This document shows, piece by piece, positions 14,742 through 23,169 of a stretch of DNA of 40,230 bases; the first letter of the stretch is position 1, and every line of letters starts with the position of its first letter. The translations under genes and the position numbers were made by a program. The stretch comes from a virus: positions 1 through 40,230 of the IMG/VR virus record IMGVR_UViG_3300029448_007074; one strand, given 5' to 3'. Under the pieces are notes generated by a model, which saw only the letters and a program-made list of their open reading frames with translations, made no database searches and was not told where the DNA came from.

Positions 14742-16091
14742 CTACATCACTCCCATATTACAAATAACACCCTCTCGTGTTATAAATTTTATTTCTTTAT
14801 TTGATAAGTTCCTACATGTAAAGTTTGTATGTTCTCCTATGTGCATGTTTATCTGTAAATTACAAGAATGAATAGCTTTTTTTATAACCTCATCAGGCTG
14901 ACCATAATCATCAAAAACAAGTATCATATTTTTATTTTTTTCTAAAAGTCTTTTTATGTCAGACCTAATACCTTCATATTCGTGAGTAGCATCAACAAAA
15001 GCTATATCTATGTTCTCAGGTATTCTAAAGTTAGAATCATACACATCAGCTTTAGATACCTCAACATTATCAACATCTTTACATTTTCTTTTGATACTTT
15101 CAACATTTTCTTCTATTCGTTCAAATGCATATACTTTTTTAAAACACTCTGCTAACACTCTTGTTGTATCTCCTCTACAAGACCCAAGTTCTAAACAGTT
15201 TAAGTCTTTTCTATTACTGAAATTTATTATTATATCTTCTTTAAATTTTCTTGATGTTGTTTTTACCCAAGTATCTTTATGTTTTAATTTGTTTAAAATA
15301 TAATCATCATCGTAATTGTCTTTAACTAAATCCCAAGTTTGTCTCATTAAATCATTTCTCATTCTTTTATCAAAACCACTAAAAACCCAAATGTTTCCAT
15401 GCTTTATGAAATGTGGCGTCTTGTCTTCATCCAACTGCCAATTGTGTTTTATTAACTCTTTTCTTGATAAATGTGATAATCTAAAAGGTATTGGTAAATC
15501 TGTAACCTCAACATTATTGATTTGCATAATATAATTTAAAGGTGTTTGACAAGTTCCTCTTCTAACAGTTTTCTGTATATGTACAAACTCATCAGCTTTC
15601 GAAAGATAAGTATCTTTAAATTTTGAAAATATATCTCTATGAGATTTATTAAACACAACAAATCCATCATTAAAATATTTAGATATATCTAATTCATAAT
15701 CATCAAATAAGTGCTTATAACCTTGTACACTTTCATAAACCCAAGCCATATTGTCTTTTTCAAGATTAGCAGTGAATTTATTTTTTGTTAATTTAAAAAA
15801 GTCTGGACAATCCCATTTAGGTATGGAACATGCATCAACCATAGCGACTTGATTGTATTCAATATTTTTTTCATCTAAGAAATCAAAAATATCAAACCAC
15901 CTCTGCACAGTAATTCTAAATTTAGATGTGTCCTCTATTTTTGGGGAATCATAAATTATGAGTTCATAACCATATTTTTTACACCAATACCCCCAAGCTT
16001 TCTGTGAATATTTCATCCACTCCCAGCCACCAAATTTGTCTAAATCTTTATCTTTTGGAATAATCATCGGAATGATAACTACATTTTTCAT
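14742..16091 (-). CDS. Fusion: degenerate GT8-like domain + SAM methyltransferase
   Basis: 449 aa in two domains. Residues 1-255 align with the neighbouring GT (KAWGYWCKKYGYELI, TVQRWFDIFDFLDEKNIEYN, DCPDFFKL, FNDGFVVFNKSH) but the DAD motif reads DAC (Asp86-Cys88). Residues 285-449 form a SAM methyltransferase: LELGSCRGDTTRVL (300-313), YAFERIEEN, IDIAFVDATHEYEG and ILVFDDYG. An AGAGG site lies 4 nt before the ATG at 16091, after the largest gap within the island. I infer a bifunctional enzyme, or a methyltransferase with a GT-like binding domain that may no longer transfer sugar. Confidence 0.75.
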   Translation of the reverse strand: MKNVVIIPMIIPKDKDLDKFGGWEWMKYSQKAWGYWCKKYGYELIIYDSPKIEDTSKFRITVQRWFDIFDFLDEKNIEYNQVAMVDACSIPKWDCPDFFKLTKNKFTANLEKDNMAWVYESVQGYKHLFDDYELDISKYFNDGFVVFNKSHRDIFSKFKDTYLSKADEFVHIQKTVRRGTCQTPLNYIMQINNVEVTDLPIPFRLSHLSRKELIKHNWQLDEDKTPHFIKHGNIWVFSGFDKRMRNDLMRQTWDLVKDNYDDDYILNKLKHKDTWVKTTSRKFKEDIIINFSNRKDLNCLELGSCRGDTTRVLAECFKKVYAFERIEENVESIKRKCKDVDNVEVSKADVYDSNFRIPENIDIAFVDATHEYEGIRSDIKRLLEKNKNMILVFDDYGQPDEVIKKAIHSCNLQINMHIGEHTNFTCRNLSNKEIKFITREGVICNMGVM

Positions 16092-16167
16092 ATAACCTCT
16101 TTCTTATTTATATATATATATAAATATCAATTTATTTTTTTAACCATTACTTTTTTTAATTCAATTA
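16092..16167 (-). promoter_or_regulatory. AT-rich gap with possible late-type promoter motif
   Basis: This 76-bp stretch is the longest gene-free interval in the island. It holds a (TA)n run and, on the coding strand at 16112-16105, TATAAATA, the T4-type late promoter motif. The predicted start would fall near 16099, almost on top of the AGAGG ribosome site (16100-16096), leaving a leader of under 10 nt. The motif may therefore be chance in AT-rich DNA. No hairpin terminator is visible. Confidence 0.25.
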
Positions 16168-17955
16168 TTAAATATATTCTGACACTTCGTCCGCCGCGTT
16201 TACACAAGTTCCTATCTTACCTGAAAATATATTGAAAATATTATCAGTTGGATTTTCAACTAATGTGGGCCTCGCATCATCCCTATCTCTGTTTGGTAAT
16301 ACAGTTCTAAATGTGAACATTGAACCAATGTGTTTTACCTTATCAATGTCCACAAAAAACTTTTTAGCCGATTCAATGAACTTATCTATATTAGTTATTG
16401 ATGGATTTTTAACAATACCTTTATTTAACAACTTATCAAACTTTGAATCATATTCTGGAAACTTTCCTACATTTGTACTATGAATTGCATGTACTACATT
16501 TCCCATAATGTGTAAACCCGTATCACCCAATGGATCGATACACATAAACGGACCATCCATTATAACAACACTTTTATTTTTATATTGTTTAGGTAGTTTA
16601 ATAACTGGTTTCTCACATAACTCAAATTGATAATCCTTTTGTTTATCTAATGGTAACAATTGATTTAGATTAGCGTATGTTGTATTTATCACACAATCAT
16701 CATCTAAATCAAAAACATCATAATTATTGTTTAAAACTACATTTACATTGTATTTATTTAATCTATCCCAACAAATTTTCTTTAATTTATTTGGGTCAAA
16801 TAAAAATTCTTTTACCTGTACTGTTAAACTTACAACATTTTTATGTATAAAGTCAAGCTCTTTCTCTTTATAAGGTAAATTCATTTCATTTAAAAATGTC
16901 CAATATTGTTTTGGATTAACTAAACTATCCTCTTTAGCTATACAATAATAATGTTCAACATCTCCATTAATAATAGCATCACCATATTCTTTTATAAAAC
17001 TTGCTTCTCCCCATTGAGACTGTTCTGCAGTCTCTTTACTTCTTGGATAATGATAACCTCTATGTAACCTGTATTGATTTATATAAGAAGCTGAATTAAT
17101 TATATCATTATTCTTTTCAAATAAATTTACATTGTAACCCTCTTGTGATAATTTCCAAGCTGTTGTACATCCAAATATACCAGCACCAACAACATTTACA
17201 CTTTTATAAATTCTTTTTTTAAATTCATCTATCATCTGACTTGCAAATAAAGCTCTATCTTGATTATATTCAAAACAAACACTACCCTCAAGAACCTGTT
17301 TAATCATTTTAGCTAGTGCATCTTCTGAACTTCTTTTTAAATCTATTCCTGATATAGAGTGAGTATCTTTATTTTTATCTTTTCTGTCATATAAAAATTC
17401 AACTTCTACATCATCAAATTTAGCTTTAAAATGTAATCTATTAGTTTTATCAATAACATCTATTGATTTTAATTCTTTGTCTTTTAAATAAATTTGAAGT
17501 AAATATAAATCATGATACATTAAATTATGAAAAGAAGCAGGCACATAATTTCTGTAATCACTTCTGCCATATTTTTCCCAAGTGCATTTTAATTCTTTAG
17601 GTCTATGAGAAAAAAGATGATGTATATCTATTAGTTCACTTCTATACCAAAAAACCTCATCTATAAATAATTTCACATTATGTTGTTTAGCTAATTCACA
17701 AAGTTCAAGTGATTTTTTATAAGTAGGAGTTAGTGGTTTTTCACAAAATACATTCTTACCAGCAAGTATACAATCTTTTACTATTTGATAATGAGATTGA
17801 TTTGTTGTAACTACAAATACCCAATCCACATCTTCTAATTTAGAATGATAATCATCTTTACTTGTACAGATAAATTTTACATCAGACAAGTGTTTTAATT
17901 TCTGATGAAGTATTTTACCCCAATAACCATAACCTATTAAACCAACTTTTTTCAA
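16168..17955 (-). CDS. Fusion: Gfo/Idh/MocA oxidoreductase + FAD-dependent oxidoreductase
   Basis: 595 aa in two domains. Residues 1-248: GLIGYGYWGKILHQKL dinucleotide fold, VVTTNQSHY, and the signature CEKPLTPTYKKS (71-82) of Gfo/Idh/MocA NAD(P) sugar dehydrogenases. Residues 250-595: VNVVGAGIFGCTTAW (253-267) FAD-binding motif, FEKN, then a D-amino-acid-oxidase-like or UDP-galactopyranose-mutase-like body ending in FSGKIGTCVNAADEV, a typical C-terminal FAD contact. The start is TTG at 17955, overlapping the upstream TGA (TTGA). No stop or shift separates the halves. It may pass a keto-sugar between two oxidation steps; the substrate is unknown. Confidence 0.8.
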   Translation of the reverse strand: MKKVGLIGYGYWGKILHQKLKHLSDVKFICTSKDDYHSKLEDVDWVFVVTTNQSHYQIVKDCILAGKNVFCEKPLTPTYKKSLELCELAKQHNVKLFIDEVFWYRSELIDIHHLFSHRPKELKCTWEKYGRSDYRNYVPASFHNLMYHDLYLLQIYLKDKELKSIDVIDKTNRLHFKAKFDDVEVEFLYDRKDKNKDTHSISGIDLKRSSEDALAKMIKQVLEGSVCFEYNQDRALFASQMIDEFKKRIYKSVNVVGAGIFGCTTAWKLSQEGYNVNLFEKNNDIINSASYINQYRLHRGYHYPRSKETAEQSQWGEASFIKEYGDAIINGDVEHYYCIAKEDSLVNPKQYWTFLNEMNLPYKEKELDFIHKNVVSLTVQVKEFLFDPNKLKKICWDRLNKYNVNVVLNNNYDVFDLDDDCVINTTYANLNQLLPLDKQKDYQFELCEKPVIKLPKQYKNKSVVIMDGPFMCIDPLGDTGLHIMGNVVHAIHSTNVGKFPEYDSKFDKLLNKGIVKNPSITNIDKFIESAKKFFVDIDKVKHIGSMFTFRTVLPNRDRDDARPTLVENPTDNIFNIFSGKIGTCVNAADEVSEYI

Positions 17956-18554
17956 ATTACAACCCTTATCACTTCATAGGCTTCAGCATATTTAGTACCA
18001 ATCTGAAGTCCTCTTGTTCTAGCTATATCATAAATATAGTCCTTACTCATGAATACTCTTTCACCTTGTGTTTTATAACAATCCAACATTTTCATTTTTA
18101 AATCTAAATCTTTTTTGTTTAACTTTACAAATAAATCAGTTCTAAATGTTCTACAATTCCATAATAATTCATATCCAAGTATTGTGGTTTTTTTAAATGC
18201 TCTAAAACACTCTTCATATATAACTTTATGGTCTTGATGATTGTCATAAGATGATGGACATATGACAACATCATATTTTTTTTCTTGATTTAGTTTCCAT
18301 AAAGTATCTAAAACTCGTTGTCGCTGTTCATTTAAAACTCTTGGTTCAAAATTTAAAAATTTTGTATTTGCACCAATTAAATTCATAGCGTTATGAAACT
18401 CATCCACAGGACTACCTTTTGACAATGGTTGTGCTGAAGTGAAAGATATAGCGTCTATTTCTGCTTTATCTTTGTATCTTGATAATAAACCACCACACCC
18501 CAATTCTATATCATCGGTGTGAGGAGCTAATGCTAGTATTTTTTTAAATTTCAT
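17952..18554 (-). CDS. PIG-L/LmbE-family N-deacetylase
   Basis: 200 aa. The zinc motif APHTDDIELGCGG (His12, Asp14, Asp15) and the second zinc motif SSYDNHQDHK are those of PIG-L deacetylases that remove N-acetyl from GlcNAc-type sugars or related amides. Length is slightly below the usual 220-270 aa. The ATG at 18554 follows the nucleotidyltransferase by 1 nt. It likely frees an amino group on a glycan precursor before further modification. Confidence 0.88.
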   Translation of the reverse strand: MKFKKILALAPHTDDIELGCGGLLSRYKDKAEIDAISFTSAQPLSKGSPVDEFHNAMNLIGANTKFLNFEPRVLNEQRQRVLDTLWKLNQEKKYDVVICPSSYDNHQDHKVIYEECFRAFKKTTILGYELLWNCRTFRTDLFVKLNKKDLDLKMKMLDCYKTQGERVFMSKDYIYDIARTRGLQIGTKYAEAYEVIRVVI

Positions 18555-18555
18555 A

Positions 18556-18942
18556 TTATTTTTTACCTATAATTTTAGTTGTTGAATAATCACCCACTCT
18601 ATCAAAGAATATAAGTTTCTCAGCCCATTTTTTACCAATTACTTTTCCATCTTTCCAATCTGAGCCTATTACCATTATGTGAGGTTTTATCCATTTAATT
18701 GTACTTTCCAATTCATCTGTTGAATTAAATGGAATAACTTTATCAATGTAAATAATTGAATTTAACATAGTTATTCTATCATTTAAACAATTAATAGGTC
18801 TATCCTCTCCCTTATCTTTTTTAACTTTTTCATCAGTATCCACTCCAACAATTAATTCTTCACCAAGTGATTTAGCATACTTGAATAATTCTATATGTCC
18901 TCTATGTAAAACATCAAAACAACCATTAGTCCACACTTTCAT
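18556..18942 (-). CDS. Cytidylyltransferase-fold sugar-1-P nucleotidyltransferase (HldE C-domain-like)
   Basis: The ATG at 18942 gives a 128-aa protein starting VWTNGCFDVLHRGHIELF, with the HxGH nucleotide motif (13-16), GVDTDEKVKKDKGEDRPIN, and an ending DYSTTKII that matches the GxSTT-type C-terminal motif. This is the single-domain form of the adenylyltransferase half of HldE; glycerol-3-phosphate cytidylyltransferase is related. It overlaps the cupin by 17 nt and sits near a PfkB kinase of the HldE N-domain type, so the two halves of HldE are encoded as separate genes here. Confidence 0.85.
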   Translation of the reverse strand: MKVWTNGCFDVLHRGHIELFKYAKSLGEELIVGVDTDEKVKKDKGEDRPINCLNDRITMLNSIIYIDKVIPFNSTDELESTIKWIKPHIMVIGSDWKDGKVIGKKWAEKLIFFDRVGDYSTTKIIGKK

Positions 18943-19318
18943 TTTGACTGTCCCCTTTCCATACTCTATAACTATCTTCATCAAAATGTTCTGTTGATAC
19001 TTCAAACACCACACCATCCGTTAATGCTTCCAACTGATGTGGTTGTCCAACTCGTTGTCTAACTACATCACCTTTATTAAGAGCTACTATTTTAGTCTCA
19101 GCAGTTTCTGTATCTATCCAACGATAAATAAATTCACCCTCGTTCACATACCAAGTTTCATCTTTAATCAAATGATAGTGCATTGAAAACTTACAACCTT
19201 TTTTAAACTTCAAAAGTTTACCACAATACATTTCATTATTTTCAATAATAATTTCTTCACCCCAACCTTTTGGAACTTTACAGCCTTCACACACTTTTGG
19301 TTTGATTTTATGTCCCAT
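18926..19318 (-). CDS. Cupin-domain protein
   Basis: 130 aa. A single cupin barrel with motif 1 MHYHLIKDETWYVNEGEF (metal-binding His pair and Glu) and motif 2 around RQRVGQPHQLEAL. Cupins of this kind act as sugar-phosphate isomerases or epimerases. The ATG at 19318 overlaps the upstream TAA. Placed inside the heptose-like gene set, it could act on a sugar phosphate, but the reaction cannot be assigned. Confidence 0.8.
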   Translation of the reverse strand: MGHKIKPKVCEGCKVPKGWGEEIIIENNEMYCGKLLKFKKGCKFSMHYHLIKDETWYVNEGEFIYRWIDTETAETKIVALNKGDVVRQRVGQPHQLEALTDGVVFEVSTEHFDEDSYRVWKGDSQNESVD

Positions 19319-19608
19319 TATATTTCCTCTATCCTTTTTGTTTTGTCACATATGAATAAATCATATGATGGTTTTTTTTGTTCTTCAATTCTTGTATATT
19401 TACAACCCCAATTAGTTAGTTGATATTCAGTGAATGGTTTCCAATTCAATCCACTATGTCCACCACGAGCAGTCCAATATATTATTTCGTTTCCTTCATC
19501 GTATAATTTATTTATCTTATCTATCTGCTCTTGTCTTGGTTTTGAACTATGGTAATCAGAGTTTTTGGTATGACAAATAGTATTATCTATGTCTACATAA
19601 ATTATCAT
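19318..19608 (-). CDS. HAD-family phosphatase, capsule/heptose type
   Basis: The ATG at 19608 gives a 96-aa protein beginning IIYVDIDNTICHT (nucleophile Asp6, Asp8), then YWTARGG (motif II Thr) and ICDKTKRI near the end. Small HAD proteins with this layout are common in capsule loci, where they dephosphorylate sugar phosphates. The ATGA overlap with the kinase gene places it in the heptose-like set, in the position of GmhB functionally though not by close similarity. Confidence 0.78.
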   Translation of the reverse strand: MIIYVDIDNTICHTKNSDYHSSKPRQEQIDKINKLYDEGNEIIYWTARGGHSGLNWKPFTEYQLTNWGCKYTRIEEQKKPSYDLFICDKTKRIEEI

Positions 19609-20360
19609 ATTGTTGCTACTCCGTGTTTTTGAACTACTATTGTTGCACATTCTTGTGCATAGTTAATAGCTTTTTTTATATCATTAGTTCTTAAAAAATT
19701 TAACACAAATCCTGCGAAAAATGTATCACCTGCACCTGAATAATCTTTGATACTCTCAACTGCAGACACTGGATAAATCTCGTCTAAATACTGACAACCC
19801 TTAGAACCTTTAGTAATAATTAATTTATTTTTAAGTTTATCATAATCTATGTAATCTTTAGTTTTTTCATATTCCTTTTCGTTTATTTTTAAATAATTAA
19901 CATCATAAACCCAATTTCCTAACTTTCTTTTTGTATCTAAAAAAACATTATTATTGTGTTCTATTAAAAATTTAATATCAGTTTCATTTAAAAAACCTTT
20001 ACAATAATCAGACACAACTAATGCATCAAAATTAAAATTTTCATATGTATTTTTTTGTATTTTTAAAATAACATCACTTGGAACTCTATCTGTAGAATCA
20101 TTTTCATCAATTCGTAACATAATTGAATTTGTCTTTTCATCTACATATCTTGTTTTTTTTATATCATTTAAATTAGTTATTATCTTTACATCTGCGCCCA
20201 TTTTGTTTAAATTTTTTGAAACATTTTTAGCCATTCCACCATTTGTCGTGGTTTTAATTGGATTTAATATTGGGACTGGTGCTTCAGGACATATCCTATT
20301 ACATGTTCCATAAACAAAAACATCCGTGCAACTATCTCCAATAACTAAAATTTTATTCAT
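19605..20360 (-). CDS. PfkB-family sugar kinase (HldE N-domain-like)
   Basis: 251 aa from ATG 20360. The start KILVIGDSCTDVFVYG, the segment CNRICPEAPVPIL (20-32), NGGMAKNVSKNL and SGAGDTFFAGFVL with catalytic Asp212 match the D-glycero-D-manno-heptose-7-phosphate kinase group of PfkB kinases. It is somewhat shorter than the usual 310-residue kinase half of HldE. The kinase would phosphorylate C1 of a heptose or related sugar 7-phosphate, ahead of the phosphatase and nucleotidyltransferase encoded next to it. Confidence 0.87.
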   Translation of the reverse strand: MNKILVIGDSCTDVFVYGTCNRICPEAPVPILNPIKTTTNGGMAKNVSKNLNKMGADVKIITNLNDIKKTRYVDEKTNSIMLRIDENDSTDRVPSDVILKIQKNTYENFNFDALVVSDYCKGFLNETDIKFLIEHNNNVFLDTKRKLGNWVYDVNYLKINEKEYEKTKDYIDYDKLKNKLIITKGSKGCQYLDEIYPVSAVESIKDYSGAGDTFFAGFVLNFLRTNDIKKAINYAQECATIVVQKHGVATI

Positions 20361-20763
20361 CCCAACTAATCTCCCAATCTTTAAACTCATCAGCTATACA
20401 ATCAATCTTATAATCTTTTCTACCACCAATAGAAGATTGAATTATATTTTTAGAAGTGTTTCTGATACCATTTAATCCGTGAGTTAGTAAAAGATTCTCT
20501 CCAGCATTTATACCTTTTCTAGCTTCAGACTCATTATGCCATATATGAAGATTCATTTGAGACAAAACTATAATAGCTCTAACATCTTTTCCACTTAATT
20601 TAATATTATCATCATTCAACATTAAATCTATATCATGTATAATGTCTTTTATTTCACCAGCGTACTCTTTTTTGTGCTCTGGTATGAATACTTCTTTCAA
20701 TTGTATGATTGATAATCTGTCTATAAGTTCTGCAAGCGTTGGTAAATATTTTCTTTTACTCAT
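20353..20763 (-). CDS. DUF4254-like conserved protein
   Basis: 136 aa, all helical in appearance. PTLAELIDRLSIIQLKEV near the start and HIWHNESEARKG in the middle recall the DUF4254 family, which often accompanies heptose or O-antigen genes; this is from memory of the motifs and is uncertain. No catalytic residue set is recognised. The gene overlaps the kinase by 8 nt and follows an epimerase by 9 nt, consistent with a part in the heptose-like set. Confidence 0.5.
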   Translation of the reverse strand: MSKRKYLPTLAELIDRLSIIQLKEVFIPEHKKEYAGEIKDIIHDIDLMLNDDNIKLSGKDVRAIIVLSQMNLHIWHNESEARKGINAGENLLLTHGLNGIRNTSKNIIQSSIGGRKDYKIDCIADEFKDWEISWDE

Positions 20764-20772
20764 ATTTTATTC

Positions 20773-21711
20773 CTATAAATTAGTAAAGTTTCTATTGTTA
20801 TGTTTAATAATCATTTTGTAAGCATCAGATAATTCTTGTATCCCATCATCGATTGTATATTGTGGTTTCCAACCATAACTCTCCAACTTATCATTTGACA
20901 CTATATAATTTCTATTATCAAAATCTGATTTAAATTCGTCTTCTTTGATAACTAAATTTGGAAAGTATTTTTTAACTTTTAGTGCTAATTCTTTTTTACT
21001 TAGATTAGCATCAGATAGTCCAACATTATACACATCGTTATTCATATCGTTATAGTTTTCGATACAGAATATAAAAGTATTAGCAACATCTCTAACATGA
21101 ATGTAATTACGATTAAAGTGTGCTTGAAACAATATTAAATAACCATCCACTATAGCTTTATGAACAAAATCATTCACTAATAAATCTGTTCTCATTCTTG
21201 ATGATGCACCAAATACTGTTGCCAACCTTAAACATATTCCATTATTAGTCTCAAGAATTACATCTTCAGCATCACACTTTGTTTTTGCATAATGAGATAA
21301 AGGATTGAATGGACTATCTTCTGTAATTATATCAACTGAACTACCATACTGACTATTAGTATTTGGCATAATTATCTTTTGGTCATCTCTTAAATTATTA
21401 ACTATTGTTTGAATTTGTTCAAAGTTTACCCTTGTGGCCAAATCCTTATCTGCATCACATGCAGGTCCACCAACAATAGCAGCAAGAGGTATTATTACAT
21501 CATAATCCACAATAGTTTTTTTTAATAAATCTATATCTGTAACATCTTGTTGTATAAAGTTAAAATGCTCATTAGAACATAAATGTAATAATGATATTTG
21601 TTTGTACAATAAATTATCTAATGCAGTAACTTTGTAACCTCTGTTCAACAACTCTTCTGATAGTGTAGAACCTAAATACCCTGCACCACCTGTTATCAAC
21701 ACTTTTACCAT
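20773..21711 (-). CDS. NAD-dependent nucleotide-sugar epimerase/dehydratase
   Basis: 312 aa of the extended SDR family: LITGGAGYLGSTLSEEL, PLAAIVGG, NTNSQYG at the serine position, YAKTK with catalytic Tyr and Lys, FNRNYIHVRDVA, and a C-terminal GWKPQYTIDDGI. An intact UDP-glucose 4-epimerase-like enzyme. It overlaps the Mpo1-like gene by 7 nt. Because it lies next to the heptose-like genes it could be the HldD-equivalent, but the motifs do not favour HldD specifically. Confidence 0.82.
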   Translation of the reverse strand: MVKVLITGGAGYLGSTLSEELLNRGYKVTALDNLLYKQISLLHLCSNEHFNFIQQDVTDIDLLKKTIVDYDVIIPLAAIVGGPACDADKDLATRVNFEQIQTIVNNLRDDQKIIMPNTNSQYGSSVDIITEDSPFNPLSHYAKTKCDAEDVILETNNGICLRLATVFGASSRMRTDLLVNDFVHKAIVDGYLILFQAHFNRNYIHVRDVANTFIFCIENYNDMNNDVYNVGLSDANLSKKELALKVKKYFPNLVIKEDEFKSDFDNRNYIVSNDKLESYGWKPQYTIDDGIQELSDAYKMIIKHNNRNFTNL

Positions 21712-21998
21712 ATTCTTAATCTCCCTAATAAAATATCTTTAAACATAATCCAATCAGATAACTTTGCATATAATGGATTGTTAAATGCTGCTGGTTTATT
21801 CCCTTCAAAGAAATAATGTCCACTCCATGCAAATGGATAAATTACAAATGGAATCAATGGAATTAAAAACCAATACCAATTATATAATACAAATATTGTA
21901 AATAATATCGTTACCCATTGGCCTGTAAAATGTAATAATCTACACTTTGGATGTTCGTGTAGAGTTAAATAATAATTATAATAATCACTTAACTTCAT
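21705..21998 (-). CDS. Mpo1-like (DUF962) membrane dioxygenase
   Basis: 97 aa. The pattern LHEHPKCRLLHFTGQW (His14, His16, His23), two hydrophobic membrane segments (about 28-58), and WSGHYFFEGNKPAAF (His61, Glu65) then YAKLSDWIMFKDIL match the DUF962/Mpo1 family, whose yeast member is an Fe(II) dioxygenase acting in alpha-oxidation of 2-hydroxy fatty acids. The protein is complete and sits in the inner membrane. Overlaps of 7 and 14 nt tie it to sugar genes, suggesting lipid-anchor or acyl-chain modification of the glycan, which is inference. Confidence 0.83.
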   Translation of the reverse strand: MKLSDYYNYYLTLHEHPKCRLLHFTGQWVTILFTIFVLYNWYWFLIPLIPFVIYPFAWSGHYFFEGNKPAAFNNPLYAKLSDWIMFKDILLGRLRIW

Positions 21999-23169
21999 TC
22001 AATACCTTTAATAAATTTTTTATTTTACTTTTATTCAGTGATGGGTAATTACCTATATACCAACTAAAGTTATGAACATGTTCAACATTCTTAAACTCAT
22101 TATAGTCTATATTTTTATCTCTAAAAAAAGGTTGTTTTAACTGATTTCCACCTCCTGAAAGTCCTCTTCTAAATTCTATTCCATTTTTTTTCAAAGTATT
22201 TTCTATTTTATCTCTTAATTTTAGATTTTTATTTTGCATTACCACTATGAATGCATAGTTACATTGTCCGTCTAAATTAAAATCTGTTTTGTATTTTTTC
22301 TTATCTAAACCATTAATAAAATATTTAAAATTAGCAATTCTTTTTAAATTATTATCATCTAATTTTTTTAATTGTGATAAACCCAATACTGCATTTATTT
22401 CATTACTTCTAAAGTTATGAGCTGGACCCATAAAAATAAAATCTGGATTCAAATCAGGATAATTATCTATATATTGTTGTTTCATTTTTTTATCAGTTAT
22501 TTCTCTTGTCATTCCATGTGACCTTAATGCTCTACACATTTGATAAAATTTATCATCATTTGTACAAATCATTCCACCCTCTATTGTGCTCATATGATGA
22601 GCAAAGTAAAAACTAAAGTTACTTGCAAATCCAATAGAACCTAATTTTTCTTTATTGAATGTTGCTCCATGTGATTCACAAACATCTTCTATCAATAATA
22701 TACCATTTTTTTCGCAAATATCCAAGAGTTTTTTTGATAAACCATTAATTCCTAAAACATGCGTGATAAATATAGCCCTTGTATTTTCTGTAATTTCTTT
22801 TTCCAACTTATCTAAATCAAAGGACAAATTATTAAAATTAATATCCACACATCTTAAATTAAATCCAGCAAATATAACTGAGTTTATATCAGATACCCAA
22901 GTTAATGGAGGAACTATTACATCACCACCTTGAGGATACATATATCTCAAAGCCAACATTGTTAATTCATTAGATGATGCTCCTGAATTAACAAATACAC
23001 TGTGTTTTACACCTAGCCATTCACTCCATTTCTTTTCAAATTCTTTTACTTTTTCTCCATTAGTCAATCTTGGTATTGGGTCTTGTTGTAAAAATTCTAT
23101 TATAGAATTAATGTCACCTCTATCTATATTATCTGACATAAGTGGTAATTTTAAATTTTTATTTTTCAT
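21985..23169 (-). CDS. DegT-fold sugar 3-dehydratase (ColD-like), PLP Lys replaced by His
   Basis: 394 aa of the DegT/DnrJ/EryC1/StrS fold: VNSGASSNELT, PPLTWVSDINSV, EDVCESHGAT. At the PLP-lysine position the sequence is SFYFAHHMSTIEGGM, with His191 in place of Lys. This is the hallmark of the PMP-dependent 3-dehydratases ColD and RfbH, which remove the C3 hydroxyl, rather than aminotransferases. With Gmd in the same operon, GDP-4-keto-6-deoxymannose is the natural substrate (ColD reaction). No RfbI-type iron-sulfur partner is visible, which also favours ColD. It overlaps the Cys-rich gene by 11 nt. Confidence 0.85.
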   Translation of the reverse strand: MKNKNLKLPLMSDNIDRGDINSIIEFLQQDPIPRLTNGEKVKEFEKKWSEWLGVKHSVFVNSGASSNELTMLALRYMYPQGGDVIVPPLTWVSDINSVIFAGFNLRCVDINFNNLSFDLDKLEKEITENTRAIFITHVLGINGLSKKLLDICEKNGILLIEDVCESHGATFNKEKLGSIGFASNFSFYFAHHMSTIEGGMICTNDDKFYQMCRALRSHGMTREITDKKMKQQYIDNYPDLNPDFIFMGPAHNFRSNEINAVLGLSQLKKLDDNNLKRIANFKYFINGLDKKKYKTDFNLDGQCNYAFIVVMQNKNLKLRDKIENTLKKNGIEFRRGLSGGGNQLKQPFFRDKNIDYNEFKNVEHVHNFSWYIGNYPSLNKSKIKNLLKVLNEVK

